Virus record (IMG/VR): IMGVR_UViG_3300030012_001875
Span: 1-29,076 of that record
Strand: one strand, 5' to 3'
Length of the DNA stretch: 29,076 nucleotides
Origin: a virus
Part shown: in pieces, positions 5,260 through 12,807 of the stretch
Layout of the letters: every line of letters begins with the position of its first letter
How positions within the stretch are numbered: the first letter of the stretch is position 1
Position numbers and translations under genes: made by a program
Notes under the pieces: generated by a model
What the model was told of the DNA's origin: nothing
The model's database searches: none
What the model saw: the letters and a program-made list of their open reading frames with translations, nothing else

Positions 5260-7043
5260 TGGAATTAGTATTTGATATAGAAACAAATGGATTGCTTTGG
5301 GAATCTACATTAAAAAACCACGAGACTGGTGAGGTCACAAACTTACCACCGGCTTCTAAAATTTGGTGTATTGTTGCTGTTGATGATACTGATAAAGTGT
5401 ATACCTTTACTCCAGAAAGAATTGACGAGGGCATTGAGTTTTTAAAATCCGCTGACAGCTTAGTTGGGCATAATATCTTAGGCTTTGATATTCCAGCTAT
5501 ACACAGGATTAAGCAGATAGACTTATCTAACCATGCTAATATTCTTGATACTTTGACCTTATCAAGATTACTACATCCTACTAGGGAAGGAGGACATAGC
5601 CTAGAGAAGTGGGGATGGAGACTCAACTGCCCTAAGTCAACTGCTCCAATGTTTACTGAGTATAGTAAAGACATGCTTGATTATTGTATTCAAGATGTCA
5701 GGTTAAACAAGAAAGTTTTAGATAAACTAAGGAAAGATAGTGTGGGTTTCTCTAAAGAATCAGTAGAGATAGAACACAAGACCACACAAATATTAATCGA
5801 ACAAGAACTAAATGGTTTTCTGTTTGATGAGAGAAGAGCAATAGATTTATTAAGTTCTTTAAATAAACGAAAGAAAGAAGTAGAGGATGAAGTTCATGCT
5901 ACCTTTAAACCTAAGTGGATTCCTGTTAAAGAAGTCACACCTAAGTTAAAAAAAGACGGCACCTTATCTAAGTCTGGACTTACCTCCGTTGAGTATCAGG
6001 AAAGAGTTGCAACTAATGACACTACTCCTTTTACCCGAAAAGAACTTAGAGAATTTAATCTCGGCTCTCGTCAACAGATTGGTGAGTATCTAATAGACTT
6101 TGGTTGGCAACCCAAAAGGTTTACTCCAACTGGACAACCTATTGTTGATGAAGGTACTCTTAGTAAAATAGCACACATCAAAGAGGCTCAACTCATTGCT
6201 GAATATTTATTAATACAAAAAAGAGTTGGTCAAATTGAATCATGGATTGATAATATCAAAACAGATAATAGAGTTCATGGTGCTGTTATTTCTACTGGAG
6301 CTATTACTGGTAGGATGACACATAGAAATCCTAACATGGCTCAGGTTCCAGCAGTATACAGTCCTTATGGTAAGGAATGTCGAGCTTGTTGGACTGTACC
6401 TGAAGGATATAAATTAGTGGGTATAGATGCTTCAGGGTTGGAGTTAAGAATGTTAGCCCACTACATGTCAGATGAGGAATACATAAATGAAATTATCAAT
6501 GGAGACATTCACACAACTAATCAGCAGTTTGCTGGACTTAAATCAAGAGATGAGGCTAAAACTTTCATCTATGCACTTATATACGGAGCCGGAGATGAAA
6601 AAATTGGAAGCATCGTTGAAGGAAATCGAGCAGATGGTAAACAACTGCGAGAACAGTTTCTTACTAGTTTACCAACACTTAAGGCTCTTAAGACAAGAGT
6701 TGACACAGCAGCTCAAAAAGGATTCCTCAAAGGATTAGACGGTAGGAAAATATTTTTAAGGCATAAACATGCAGCCTTAAACACTTTACTACAAGGCGGT
6801 GGAGCTATCGTAATGAAGAAAGCTTTAAATCTATTGCATGATAATCTTAAAACTTGTAACATTGATTTTAAGTTTGTTGCTAATATCCATGATGAATGGC
6901 AAATAGAAGTAAAAGCAAACCAAGCAAATCAGGCGGGACAGTTAGCTGTGCAAAGTATTCGTGATGCCGGAGAGTATTTTAACATGCGTTGTCCCCTTGA
7001 TGGCGAATTTAAAGTCGGAGACAACTGGAGTGAAACCCACTAA
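5259..7043 (+). CDS. family A DNA polymerase with 3'-5' exonuclease, T7 gp5-like
   Basis: 594 residues against 704 in T7 gp5. The exonuclease domain has D6 and E8 (VFDIETNG), NILGFDIPAI and DYCIQDVRLN, so proofreading residues look intact. Polymerase motif A is GIDASGLELRMLAHYM (D390, E395), motif B is RDEAKTFIYALIYGAG (R430, K434, Y438), and motif C is HDE (544-546). Motif A and B wording is nearly that of T7. Tyr438 sits where E. coli Pol I has F762, as in T7. The thumb insertion that binds thioredoxin in T7 is shortened (about residues 215-260), which partly explains the smaller size. No DnaJ-type insert is present. Confidence 0.95.
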   Translation: MELVFDIETNGLLWESTLKNHETGEVTNLPPASKIWCIVAVDDTDKVYTFTPERIDEGIEFLKSADSLVGHNILGFDIPAIHRIKQIDLSNHANILDTLTLSRLLHPTREGGHSLEKWGWRLNCPKSTAPMFTEYSKDMLDYCIQDVRLNKKVLDKLRKDSVGFSKESVEIEHKTTQILIEQELNGFLFDERRAIDLLSSLNKRKKEVEDEVHATFKPKWIPVKEVTPKLKKDGTLSKSGLTSVEYQERVATNDTTPFTRKELREFNLGSRQQIGEYLIDFGWQPKRFTPTGQPIVDEGTLSKIAHIKEAQLIAEYLLIQKRVGQIESWIDNIKTDNRVHGAVISTGAITGRMTHRNPNMAQVPAVYSPYGKECRACWTVPEGYKLVGIDASGLELRMLAHYMSDEEYINEIINGDIHTTNQQFAGLKSRDEAKTFIYALIYGAGDEKIGSIVEGNRADGKQLREQFLTSLPTLKALKTRVDTAAQKGFLKGLDGRKIFLRHKHAALNTLLQGGGAIVMKKALNLLHDNLKTCNIDFKFVANIHDEWQIEVKANQANQAGQLAVQSIRDAGEYFNMRCPLDGEFKVGDNWSETH

Positions 7044-7452
7044 AAAAGACCGAAAGAAGTTTGATATTGACCTAGAATATGGCAGTATCAGAGAAGAGAA
7101 AGTCGCAGAGATGCTCTTCAACAAAAAGATTGAAGTTAAATCTGAGAGAGGTATGTGGATGAAGACCGGTAACATAGCTATTGAATATCAGAGCTATGGT
7201 AAACCTTCCGGTATTGAAGCTACTGAGTCAGACTATTGGTTTCATCATCTTTGTGTGGGCGATAAAGAATATTGCACTTTAGTTTTTCATACTGATGTGC
7301 TTAAAACTATTGTCAAAGAACTAGACACTTTCAAAACTGTTTCTGGTGGCGACCATAATGCCAGTAGAATGTATTTAATAAACCTACAAAAACTTTTCTC
7401 ATCTGATGTTATTAAAGCTTTTAAGGAACTAGAAGATGAGCAAGAAAAATAA
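7030..7452 (+). CDS. PD-(D/E)XK endonuclease, probable junction-resolving or nicking enzyme
   Basis: The core reads REEKVAEMLFNKKIEVKSE, then GNIAIEYQSYGKPSGI, then ATESDYWFHHL: a helix with Glu, a strand ending E35-V-K37 (the (D/E)xK signature) and a following strand, as in PD-(D/E)XK nucleases. Position after the polymerase matches where T7-like phages place recombination and host-DNA degradation nucleases, though it is not closely similar to T7 gp3. I favour the GTG at 7030 (GGAG 7017-7020, 14-base overlap with the polymerase gene), giving 140 residues; in-frame ATGs at 6961 and 7000 are alternatives. Overlaps the next gene by 17 bases. Confidence 0.65.
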   Translation: MKPTKKDRKKFDIDLEYGSIREEKVAEMLFNKKIEVKSERGMWMKTGNIAIEYQSYGKPSGIEATESDYWFHHLCVGDKEYCTLVFHTDVLKTIVKELDTFKTVSGGDHNASRMYLINLQKLFSSDVIKAFKELEDEQEK

Positions 7453-8314
7453 ATCATTAGACACTTTAGTAGAAGATATCTACAGCACTATCGGAGTTCT
7501 CTCAGATGGTGAGCAAATAAAAATCTCAGATAAACTTCTGGAAGAATTAGGTATTGACATTGTATCTGCTGTTAAAGAGTGGGCAACTCCGGTTAAAAGG
7601 AATAAAGCTACTAGTCAAACCTTACGGATGTCTAACATTGGTAAACCACAAAGACAGCTTTGGTATGATATGCATGAAGAGAGGGATGGCTCAAGTAAAA
7701 TGGAGCCAGTCACCTTTATAAAGTTTTTGTATGGTCACATTTTAGAAGCCTTGCTAATCTTCTTTGTTAAATTAGCTGGACACAAAGTTACTGGAGAGCA
7801 GAAAGAAGTCTCAGTTAAAGGTATTAAAGGTCACATGGATTGTAAGATTGATGGCGAAGTAGTAGATATTAAGACTGCTTCTGGTTATGCCTTTCGTAAA
7901 TTTAAAGAAGGCACTTTAGCTGAACAAGATAGCTTTGGTTACTTGGCTCAACTTGCTGGTTATGAAGAAGCAGAGAAGACATCTAAGGGTGGCTTCCTTG
8001 CTTTCAATAAAGAGACAGGAGAATTAGCTCTTTTTAGACCTCAAGACCTTGACAAACCTAATATAAAAGATAAAATAGATAAGGTAAAACAAATTATTAA
8101 ATCAGATTCTCCACCTGATTATTGTTTTAACGAAGTACCTGAAGGCAAGTCTGGTAATATGAAGTTACCTAAAGAGTGTACTTTTTGTCCTTATAAATTT
8201 AAATGTAGGTCTGACTCCAATGATGGAGCAGGGCTTCGTGTTTTTACTTATGCTAAAGGTCCAATCTATTTGACAAAAGTAGTTAAAGAACCTAATGTAG
8301 AAGAGATATTATGA
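7436..8314 (+). CDS. Cas4/RecB-like exonuclease with probable Fe-S cluster
   Basis: The 292-residue protein carries the RecB-family nuclease motifs: H101 and E104 (YGHILEAL), D135 (GHMDCKID), D144-x-K146 (VVDIKTASG) and Q172-x3-Y176 (AQLAGY). Cysteines C230, C248, C251 and C257 give the CxxC-x5-C arrangement (CTFCPYKFKC) seen in the C-terminal part of Cas4 and AddB iron-sulfur nucleases. The expected role is 5'-3' or end-processing DNA degradation for recombination, or salvage of host DNA feeding the reductase downstream, replacing T7 gp6. No CRISPR array or other cas gene is present. ATGA overlap with the next gene. Confidence 0.8.
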   Translation: MSKKNKSLDTLVEDIYSTIGVLSDGEQIKISDKLLEELGIDIVSAVKEWATPVKRNKATSQTLRMSNIGKPQRQLWYDMHEERDGSSKMEPVTFIKFLYGHILEALLIFFVKLAGHKVTGEQKEVSVKGIKGHMDCKIDGEVVDIKTASGYAFRKFKEGTLAEQDSFGYLAQLAGYEEAEKTSKGGFLAFNKETGELALFRPQDLDKPNIKDKIDKVKQIIKSDSPPDYCFNEVPEGKSGNMKLPKECTFCPYKFKCRSDSNDGAGLRVFTYAKGPIYLTKVVKEPNVEEIL

Positions 8315-8559
8315 GAGGCAAGAGAGCTAAACAATTAAGAAAAAAAAGTAAGTTACTTCTAGTAGAATGGTTACAGACCATGGTGCCTGAAGGAGAAGAT
8401 TTAACTAAAATAACAACCAAGAACTTAGATAAGTTTTTACCTGAACAAACTCATATTTATGCTAATAATAAAATGATGTTGAGTGCTTATTCTTTAAGAT
8501 GGTTTTATAAAAAAGTAAAGAGAAACCCAAACATAACCTTAAAAGATATAACAACATGA
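8311..8559 (+). CDS. small basic hypothetical protein (82 aa)
   Basis: Not recognised. It starts in an ATGA overlap with the nuclease gene and ends in one with the next gene. The N-terminus is very basic (MRGKRAKQLRKKSK), the rest is helical with aromatic and basic residues (SAYSLRWFYKKVKRNP). Its charge and place between nuclease and nucleotide genes suggest nucleic-acid binding, but no motif proves it. Confidence 0.65.
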   Translation: MRGKRAKQLRKKSKLLLVEWLQTMVPEGEDLTKITTKNLDKFLPEQTHIYANNKMMLSAYSLRWFYKKVKRNPNITLKDITT

Positions 8560-8825
8560 CTATAAAATATAAGTTTAATGAAGATAAAATCTTACAGGAC
8601 ATAAAAGCTTATATTGATTCTACTTACGACCAACATTACTCACAAGGTAAGTATCAAGCTACTGATATGATTATAGATGCCGGACACGGTGAAGGTTTTA
8701 GTATTGGTAATATTATGAAGTATGCTATGAGATGTGGTAAGAAAGATGAAAAGAAAAAAGAACTACTTAAGATAATACATTATGGGATTATCGGTTTATA
8801 TGTAGAGGAAAACAATGGAAGATAA
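8556..8825 (+). CDS. DUF3310-like phage protein (89 aa)
   Basis: The segment GEGFSIGNIMKYAMRCGKK followed by KKELLKIIHYGI matches the DUF3310 pattern (G-F-x-x-GN-x-x-KY-x-x-R-x-GKK, then a K-rich helix). This family is widespread in phages and sometimes labelled nucleotide kinase without firm proof. It is likely small, helical and cytoplasmic. Position directly before the reductase is consistent with a nucleotide-metabolism role. Its last 11 bases overlap the reductase start. Confidence 0.65.
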   Translation: MTIKYKFNEDKILQDIKAYIDSTYDQHYSQGKYQATDMIIDAGHGEGFSIGNIMKYAMRCGKKDEKKKELLKIIHYGIIGLYVEENNGR

Positions 8826-10704
8826 AGTAGGAGCAAAAGAATATTTAGGCATCAAGATTAATTATGATAATGAAAAGCTTTTAGATAAATTTAGTTTAGA
8901 TACTTTAAAAGATAGATATTTTACAGGAGAAGAAACACATGCCCAAGAAGCCTTCGCAAGAGCCTCCGTTTTCGGAGCAACATTCAAAGGAGTTACAGAT
9001 TTTGAACTGGCTCAGAGACTGTACAACTACAGTTCCTTATGCTGGTTCATGTTTAGCACTCCTATACTTAGTAACGGGGGAACAAGTCGTGGGTTACCTA
9101 TTAGTTGTTTCCTTAATTATGTTCCTGACAGTAGAACTGGTCTCTCATCTCATTATGATGAAAATATATGGTTGGCTAGTTCGGGTGGAGGCATTGGTGG
9201 ATATTGGGGAGATGTGCGTAGTAACGGGGTATCTACTGCTCACGGTAGTAAGTCTACTGGTTCAATACCCTTTATGCATGTCGTAGACTCTCAGATGTTA
9301 GCCTTTAATCAAGGTGTCACAAGACGAGGTAGCTATGCTGCTTACATGAACATTTGGCATCCAGAGATTGAAGAGTTCATTAACATGAGGAAAGAATCCG
9401 GTGGTGATATAAATAGAAAATGTTTAAACTTACACAACGGAGTCAACCTCAACAATGAATTCTTACAGGCTGTGGAAAATGATGAAGAGTGGCGATTAAT
9501 TGACCCTAAATCTAACGAGGCTATTAAGACTATTAATGCTAGAGATTTATGGTGGCAACTATTAAATGCTAGAGCAGAAACTGGAGAGCCTTATATTGTT
9601 AATATAGATACTTGCAATAAAGCTTTACCACAAAAACAAAAAGACTTAGGTTTAGAAATTAAACAAAGCAATTTATGTTCTGAAATTACTTTACCAACTA
9701 ACGAGGAAAGAACAGCAGTTTGTTGTTTGTCCTCAGTTAATTTAGAACACTTTGATAAATGGTCTAAGGATAAAAACTTTATTAATGATTTAGTGACTAT
9801 GCTAGATAATGTACTTCAGCACTTTATTGATAATGCTGTTGATACTACACAATTAGGAGAATACAATGCCAACTTCAAAAGATTTATTAAACACATTAAA
9901 AAAGGGAAAGAAGGCTTTACTAAAGCAGTTTACTCAGCTTACAGAGAAAGGTCGATTGGCTTGGGAGCAATGGGGTTCCATGCTTACCTTCAATCTAAAG
10001 AAATACCTTTTGAAAGTATGTATGCTACTAGCTTCAATCACAAAGCATTTAAACATATCAAGACAAAAGCTTTGGAGGCTTCTCAAGGACTTGCTGAGTC
10101 ACGGGGAGAAGCTCCTGATATCTCTGGTAGTGGGCTTCGTAATGCTCATCTTCTCGCTGTTGCTCCTAATGCCTCTTCTAGTATTATTTGTGGTGGAACA
10201 TCTCCTTCGATTGAGCCATACAGGGCTAATGTTTATACACACAAAACTCTTTCGGGTAGTTACCAAGTAAAAAACAAATACTTAGAAAAGCTTTTAAAAG
10301 CTAAAGGCTTGAAAGGTAAGAAACTAACTGAGCTGTGGAAAGAGATAGCTGGTTATGATGGCTCAGTACAACACTTAGATATTCTGACAGCTGAAGAGAA
10401 AGAACTATTTAAAACCGCCAATGAGATAAATCAGATTTGGATAGTAGAACATGCTTATAAAAGACAAGACTTTATTTGTCAGTCGCAGTCAGTAAACTTA
10501 TTTTTTATTTTACCTAAAGCTACTGAGCCTCAAGAAGTCCATGATGATTACATGCAGTATGTCAACGATGTGCATTGGTATGGAGCTTGTAAGCTTAAGT
10601 CTTTATATTACTTTAGGTCTAATGCTGCCAGAAATGCAGAGAATGTAAATGTTAAAATACCTCGTATCAAACTTGATGAGGGTTGTATAGCTTGTGAGGG
10701 TTAA
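8815..10704 (+). CDS. nrdA: class I ribonucleotide reductase, large (alpha) subunit
   Basis: Converts ribonucleoside diphosphates to deoxy forms for phage DNA synthesis. Active-site residues visible: C98 in ISCFLN (redox cysteine), N286-L-C288-S-E290 (thiyl-radical cysteine with its Asn and Glu), C303/C304 (second redox cysteine), LYYFR near 600 (radical-transfer Tyr pair) and a C-terminal CIACEG for thioredoxin or glutaredoxin reduction. At 629 residues it is short against about 760 for E. coli NrdA. It starts almost directly at the catalytic region, with no room for an N-terminal ATP cone, so dATP feedback inhibition is probably lost. Paired with the beta subunit at 11489; four small genes lie between. 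Confidence 0.95.
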   Translation: MEDKVGAKEYLGIKINYDNEKLLDKFSLDTLKDRYFTGEETHAQEAFARASVFGATFKGVTDFELAQRLYNYSSLCWFMFSTPILSNGGTSRGLPISCFLNYVPDSRTGLSSHYDENIWLASSGGGIGGYWGDVRSNGVSTAHGSKSTGSIPFMHVVDSQMLAFNQGVTRRGSYAAYMNIWHPEIEEFINMRKESGGDINRKCLNLHNGVNLNNEFLQAVENDEEWRLIDPKSNEAIKTINARDLWWQLLNARAETGEPYIVNIDTCNKALPQKQKDLGLEIKQSNLCSEITLPTNEERTAVCCLSSVNLEHFDKWSKDKNFINDLVTMLDNVLQHFIDNAVDTTQLGEYNANFKRFIKHIKKGKEGFTKAVYSAYRERSIGLGAMGFHAYLQSKEIPFESMYATSFNHKAFKHIKTKALEASQGLAESRGEAPDISGSGLRNAHLLAVAPNASSSIICGGTSPSIEPYRANVYTHKTLSGSYQVKNKYLEKLLKAKGLKGKKLTELWKEIAGYDGSVQHLDILTAEEKELFKTANEINQIWIVEHAYKRQDFICQSQSVNLFFILPKATEPQEVHDDYMQYVNDVHWYGACKLKSLYYFRSNAARNAENVNVKIPRIKLDEGCIACEG

Positions 10705-10934
10705 TGGCTAAAAAATATATTCACGTCAATCAACACAAAATAAGAGCTAATAAAAAGCATGGCACTAATGAGCCTGTTATCACTATAAAAGAAGGTAGAA
10801 GTAATACTTATTGTCATGCTGTAGAAATATTAGGACCTTCAAAAGTAATGTATGGTGGTAATGAAAAACCTATATTACCTTGTGGAGCTAGAGTAGTTAT
10901 TATGACTGAAGCTCCTATAAAAATAGATAATTAA
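10704..10934 (+). CDS. small basic hypothetical protein (76 aa)
   Basis: Not recognised. ATG 10704 overlaps the reductase stop (TAATGG). The product reads as a small beta-barrel (EPVITIKEGRSNTYCHAVEI, then KVMYGGNEKPILPCGARVVI) with a basic N-terminus (KKYIHVNQHKIRANKKHG). It is cytoplasmic by composition. Its fixed place between the reductase subunit genes suggests cotranscription, not necessarily function. Confidence 0.65.
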   Translation: MAKKYIHVNQHKIRANKKHGTNEPVITIKEGRSNTYCHAVEILGPSKVMYGGNEKPILPCGARVVIMTEAPIKIDN

Positions 10935-10935
10935 A

Positions 10936-11088
10936 ATGGCAACTAGATGGACTTCAACTAAAAACCATGTTCCTGTTACTGGTGTCAGAGGTAAGAAAAC
11001 CTCTCAAGGTCAAGGTAATTTAGCAACAGCTACGATGAACAAACACAAACGAAGAAGTTTTAAAAAATATAAAGGCCAAGGCAGATGA
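10936..11088 (+). CDS. 50-aa very basic microprotein
   Basis: ATG 10936 lies 1 base after the previous stop; TGA is at 11086-11088. The product MATRWTSTKNHVPVTG continues to a Lys/Arg-rich end (KHKRRSFKKYKGQGR) with almost no acidic residues, so it probably binds nucleic acid or is disordered. The next gene starts in an ATGA overlap, supporting it as real. Confidence 0.6.
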   Translation: MATRWTSTKNHVPVTGVRGKKTSQGQGNLATATMNKHKRRSFKKYKGQGR

Positions 11089-11300
11089 CTATGTTTGATA
11101 AAAGAAGAATCAGTGATAATAAATATCAAGTTTATTTTACTGGTTATGAACATCCTCATGTCAAGTCTGGTTATAAAGTAGTAGAGGTAGCAGAAAAAAC
11201 TAAGTATGCTTATCTTAGGTTATTTAATAAGAACATCAAATTACCCATAACAGTTTGGGAACAAATGAAAAAAGGAGCTAAGAAATTAGAAAATGAATAA
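11085..11300 (+). CDS. small basic hypothetical protein (71 aa)
   Basis: Not recognised. The first start codon (ATG 11085) overlaps the previous stop; a second ATG (11091) is also possible. The sequence looks like a beta-rich mini-domain (NKYQVYFTGYEHPHVKSGYK, then YAYLRLFNKNIKLPITVW) and ends in a basic helix (EQMKKGAKKLENE). It overlaps the next gene by 8 bases. Confidence 0.65.
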   Translation: MTMFDKRRISDNKYQVYFTGYEHPHVKSGYKVVEVAEKTKYAYLRLFNKNIKLPITVWEQMKKGAKKLENE

Positions 11301-11505
11301 TAAATTATTTGAAGCTTTGTATGAAAAATACTCAGCACAACAAAAGATAGCTAAGACTAACTTAAGTTTATATCTTAGCAATCCAGTAGCAGTAGCTGAC
11401 CATCCTGATATGGTTGAGACTATTGATAAGTTATTTAAAGAATATGCGGAAGCACAAGAGTACATTAAAATATTAAGGGAGTTAGATTATGAGTTTACTA
11501 AATAA
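11293..11505 (+). CDS. small helical hypothetical protein (70 aa)
   Basis: Not recognised. Predicted as two helices (NNKLFEALYEKYSAQQKIAK; TIDKLFKEYAEAQEYIKILR) joined by a loop, with mixed charge and no Cys. It ends 17 bases inside the reductase beta-subunit frame, and its last codons contain the GGGAG ribosome site used by that gene. Confidence 0.6.
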   Translation: MNNKLFEALYEKYSAQQKIAKTNLSLYLSNPVAVADHPDMVETIDKLFKEYAEAQEYIKILRELDYEFTK

Positions 11506-12472
11506 TAGAGAATACTATAAACCGTTTGACGATGCATGGATGTTTGATTACTACGTCCTACAGAATCAAATGCATTGGATGCCGGAGTCCGTGCCACTAC
11601 ATACAGATGTTAAAGACTGGCAAGACCTTTCAGATGTGGAAAAGAATTTACTAACACAAATCTTTAGATTGTTTACTCAATCAGATGTTGATGTTGGTGC
11701 AGGTTATATTGATAGATACATGAGAATATTTAGAAAGCCAGAAGCTCGTATGATGATGGGTTCTTTTGCAAACATGGAGTCTATCCATCAACATGCTTAT
11801 AGTTTATTACTTGATACTGTTGGTATGCCTGACAATGAATACAAAGCTTTTGCTGAGTATGAAGAGATGTCTGACAAGCATGAATACATTAATGATATTA
11901 AAACTACCAGACAAGATAAAAGAAGTATAGCTAAAACTTTAGCAGTCTACTCAGCCTTTACCGAAGGGCTACAATTATTTAGTAGCTTTGCAATCTTATT
12001 AAACTTTCCAAGGTTCGGTAAGATGAAAGGCATGGGACAGATAGTAACTTATTCTATTCGTGATGAATCTATGCATGTTGAAGCTATGACTAAACTGTTT
12101 AGACAATTCATTCAAGAGAACATAGATATCTGGACTGATGAATTTAAAAAAGAAATATATGATATCTGCAGACAGATGGTTGAGTTAGAAGATAAATTCT
12201 TAGACTTAGTTTTTGAGATGGGTAACATCCAAGGTCTAACAAAAGAAGATATGTATAAATACAATCGTTACATTGCAGATAGAAGACTTTTACAATTAGG
12301 TCTTAAAACTAATTACAATCAAAAAGAAAATCCTCTTACTTGGTTAGATGAAGTTATGGGTGTTGAACATCAAAACTTCTTTGAAGGCCGAGCCACTTCT
12401 TACATGAAAGCTGGTTTGAGAGGTAGACAAGATAAAGTTACCTTTAGTAACTTAGAAAATATAAATGAATAA
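11489..12472 (+). CDS. nrdB: class I ribonucleotide reductase, small (beta) subunit
   Basis: Forms the di-iron tyrosyl-radical cofactor for the alpha subunit at 8815. The metal and radical set is complete: D66, E97, H100 (MESIHQHAY), E159 (FTEGLQL), E193 and H196 (IRDESMHVEAM). Y104 is in the position of the E. coli radical Tyr122, seven residues after the first Glu, as in classical class Ia/Ib enzymes rather than the Tyr-less class Ic. 327 residues, near normal beta-subunit length. The C-terminus (FSNLENINE) would dock on the alpha subunit. Start ATG 11489 has GGGAG upstream. Confidence 0.93.
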   Translation: MSLLNNREYYKPFDDAWMFDYYVLQNQMHWMPESVPLHTDVKDWQDLSDVEKNLLTQIFRLFTQSDVDVGAGYIDRYMRIFRKPEARMMMGSFANMESIHQHAYSLLLDTVGMPDNEYKAFAEYEEMSDKHEYINDIKTTRQDKRSIAKTLAVYSAFTEGLQLFSSFAILLNFPRFGKMKGMGQIVTYSIRDESMHVEAMTKLFRQFIQENIDIWTDEFKKEIYDICRQMVELEDKFLDLVFEMGNIQGLTKEDMYKYNRYIADRRLLQLGLKTNYNQKENPLTWLDEVMGVEHQNFFEGRATSYMKAGLRGRQDKVTFSNLENINE

Positions 12473-12683
12473 TAAAGAAGCAAACTTAATTAGCTTTAAA
12501 GTTTTATTAACTAGAGAAAACAAAATTGTAACAGAGTTTAGTATGTTGCCAGAAAACAAGATTGATATTATTTTTCCTCTACATGAAAGAGAAATTATTA
12601 AGAGTATTGTTAGGAATGGTAGAGTTAAACTCGAACCACTACATAAATTTCTAGAAAAAGAAGTTAATGCTCTGAAAAACTAA
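12465..12683 (+). CDS. small hypothetical protein, last gene of the plus-strand arm (72 aa)
   Basis: Not recognised. It starts in an 8-base overlap with the beta-subunit stop (ATGAATAA). The product mixes strands and charged helices (NLISFKVLLTRENKIVTEFS; HEREIIKSIVRNGRVKLEPL). It is the last plus-strand gene before the convergent junction with the adenylyl cyclase gene. Confidence 0.6.
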   Translation: MNNKEANLISFKVLLTRENKIVTEFSMLPENKIDIIFPLHEREIIKSIVRNGRVKLEPLHKFLEKEVNALKN

Positions 12684-12807
12684 ATCTGTGAAAAAATGAC
12701 CTCACAGAATCGCTTGTATCGAACGTAAGATATTCAAGTAATACTATACGTCCAAAATCTAACAAAATTGCTTAGAAGCGATATCTGTAGCTCTCACAGC
12801 ATTTAGC
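12684..12807. other. convergent intergenic junction between the two transcription arms
   Basis: 124 bases where plus- and minus-strand transcription meet. TCTGTGA (12685-12691) pairs perfectly with TCACAGA (12702-12708), and ATTGCT (12767-12772) pairs with AGCGAT (12777-12782) through one G-T. Neither is followed by a proper poly-T tract on either strand, so they may act as weak or bidirectional terminators. No promoter, gene or attachment site is seen. Confidence 0.4.

Noticed and set aside
2906-5674. Minus-strand frames opposite SSB, primase and polymerase genes
   Set aside because: They are antisense to strongly supported genes, serine/leucine-rich, and lack ribosome sites.
6487-6738. Open frame inside the DNA polymerase gene (plus strand, other frame)
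   Set aside because: It covers polymerase motif B, which is clearly the coding frame; the alternative product has no recognisable features.
5259-7043. DnaJ-containing polymerase as in some SAR116-phage relatives
   Set aside because: No HPD motif or J-domain-like insert is present between the exonuclease and polymerase domains.
7436-8314. Cas4-like nuclease as part of a CRISPR system
   Set aside because: There is no repeat-spacer array and no other cas gene; RecB/Cas4-type nucleases commonly serve phage recombination.
8939-10270. Open frames at 8939-9286 and 9866-10270 overlapping the reductase large subunit gene
   Set aside because: They lie wholly inside a gene with intact catalytic motifs, in another frame, have no ribosome sites and encode low-complexity leucine-rich products.
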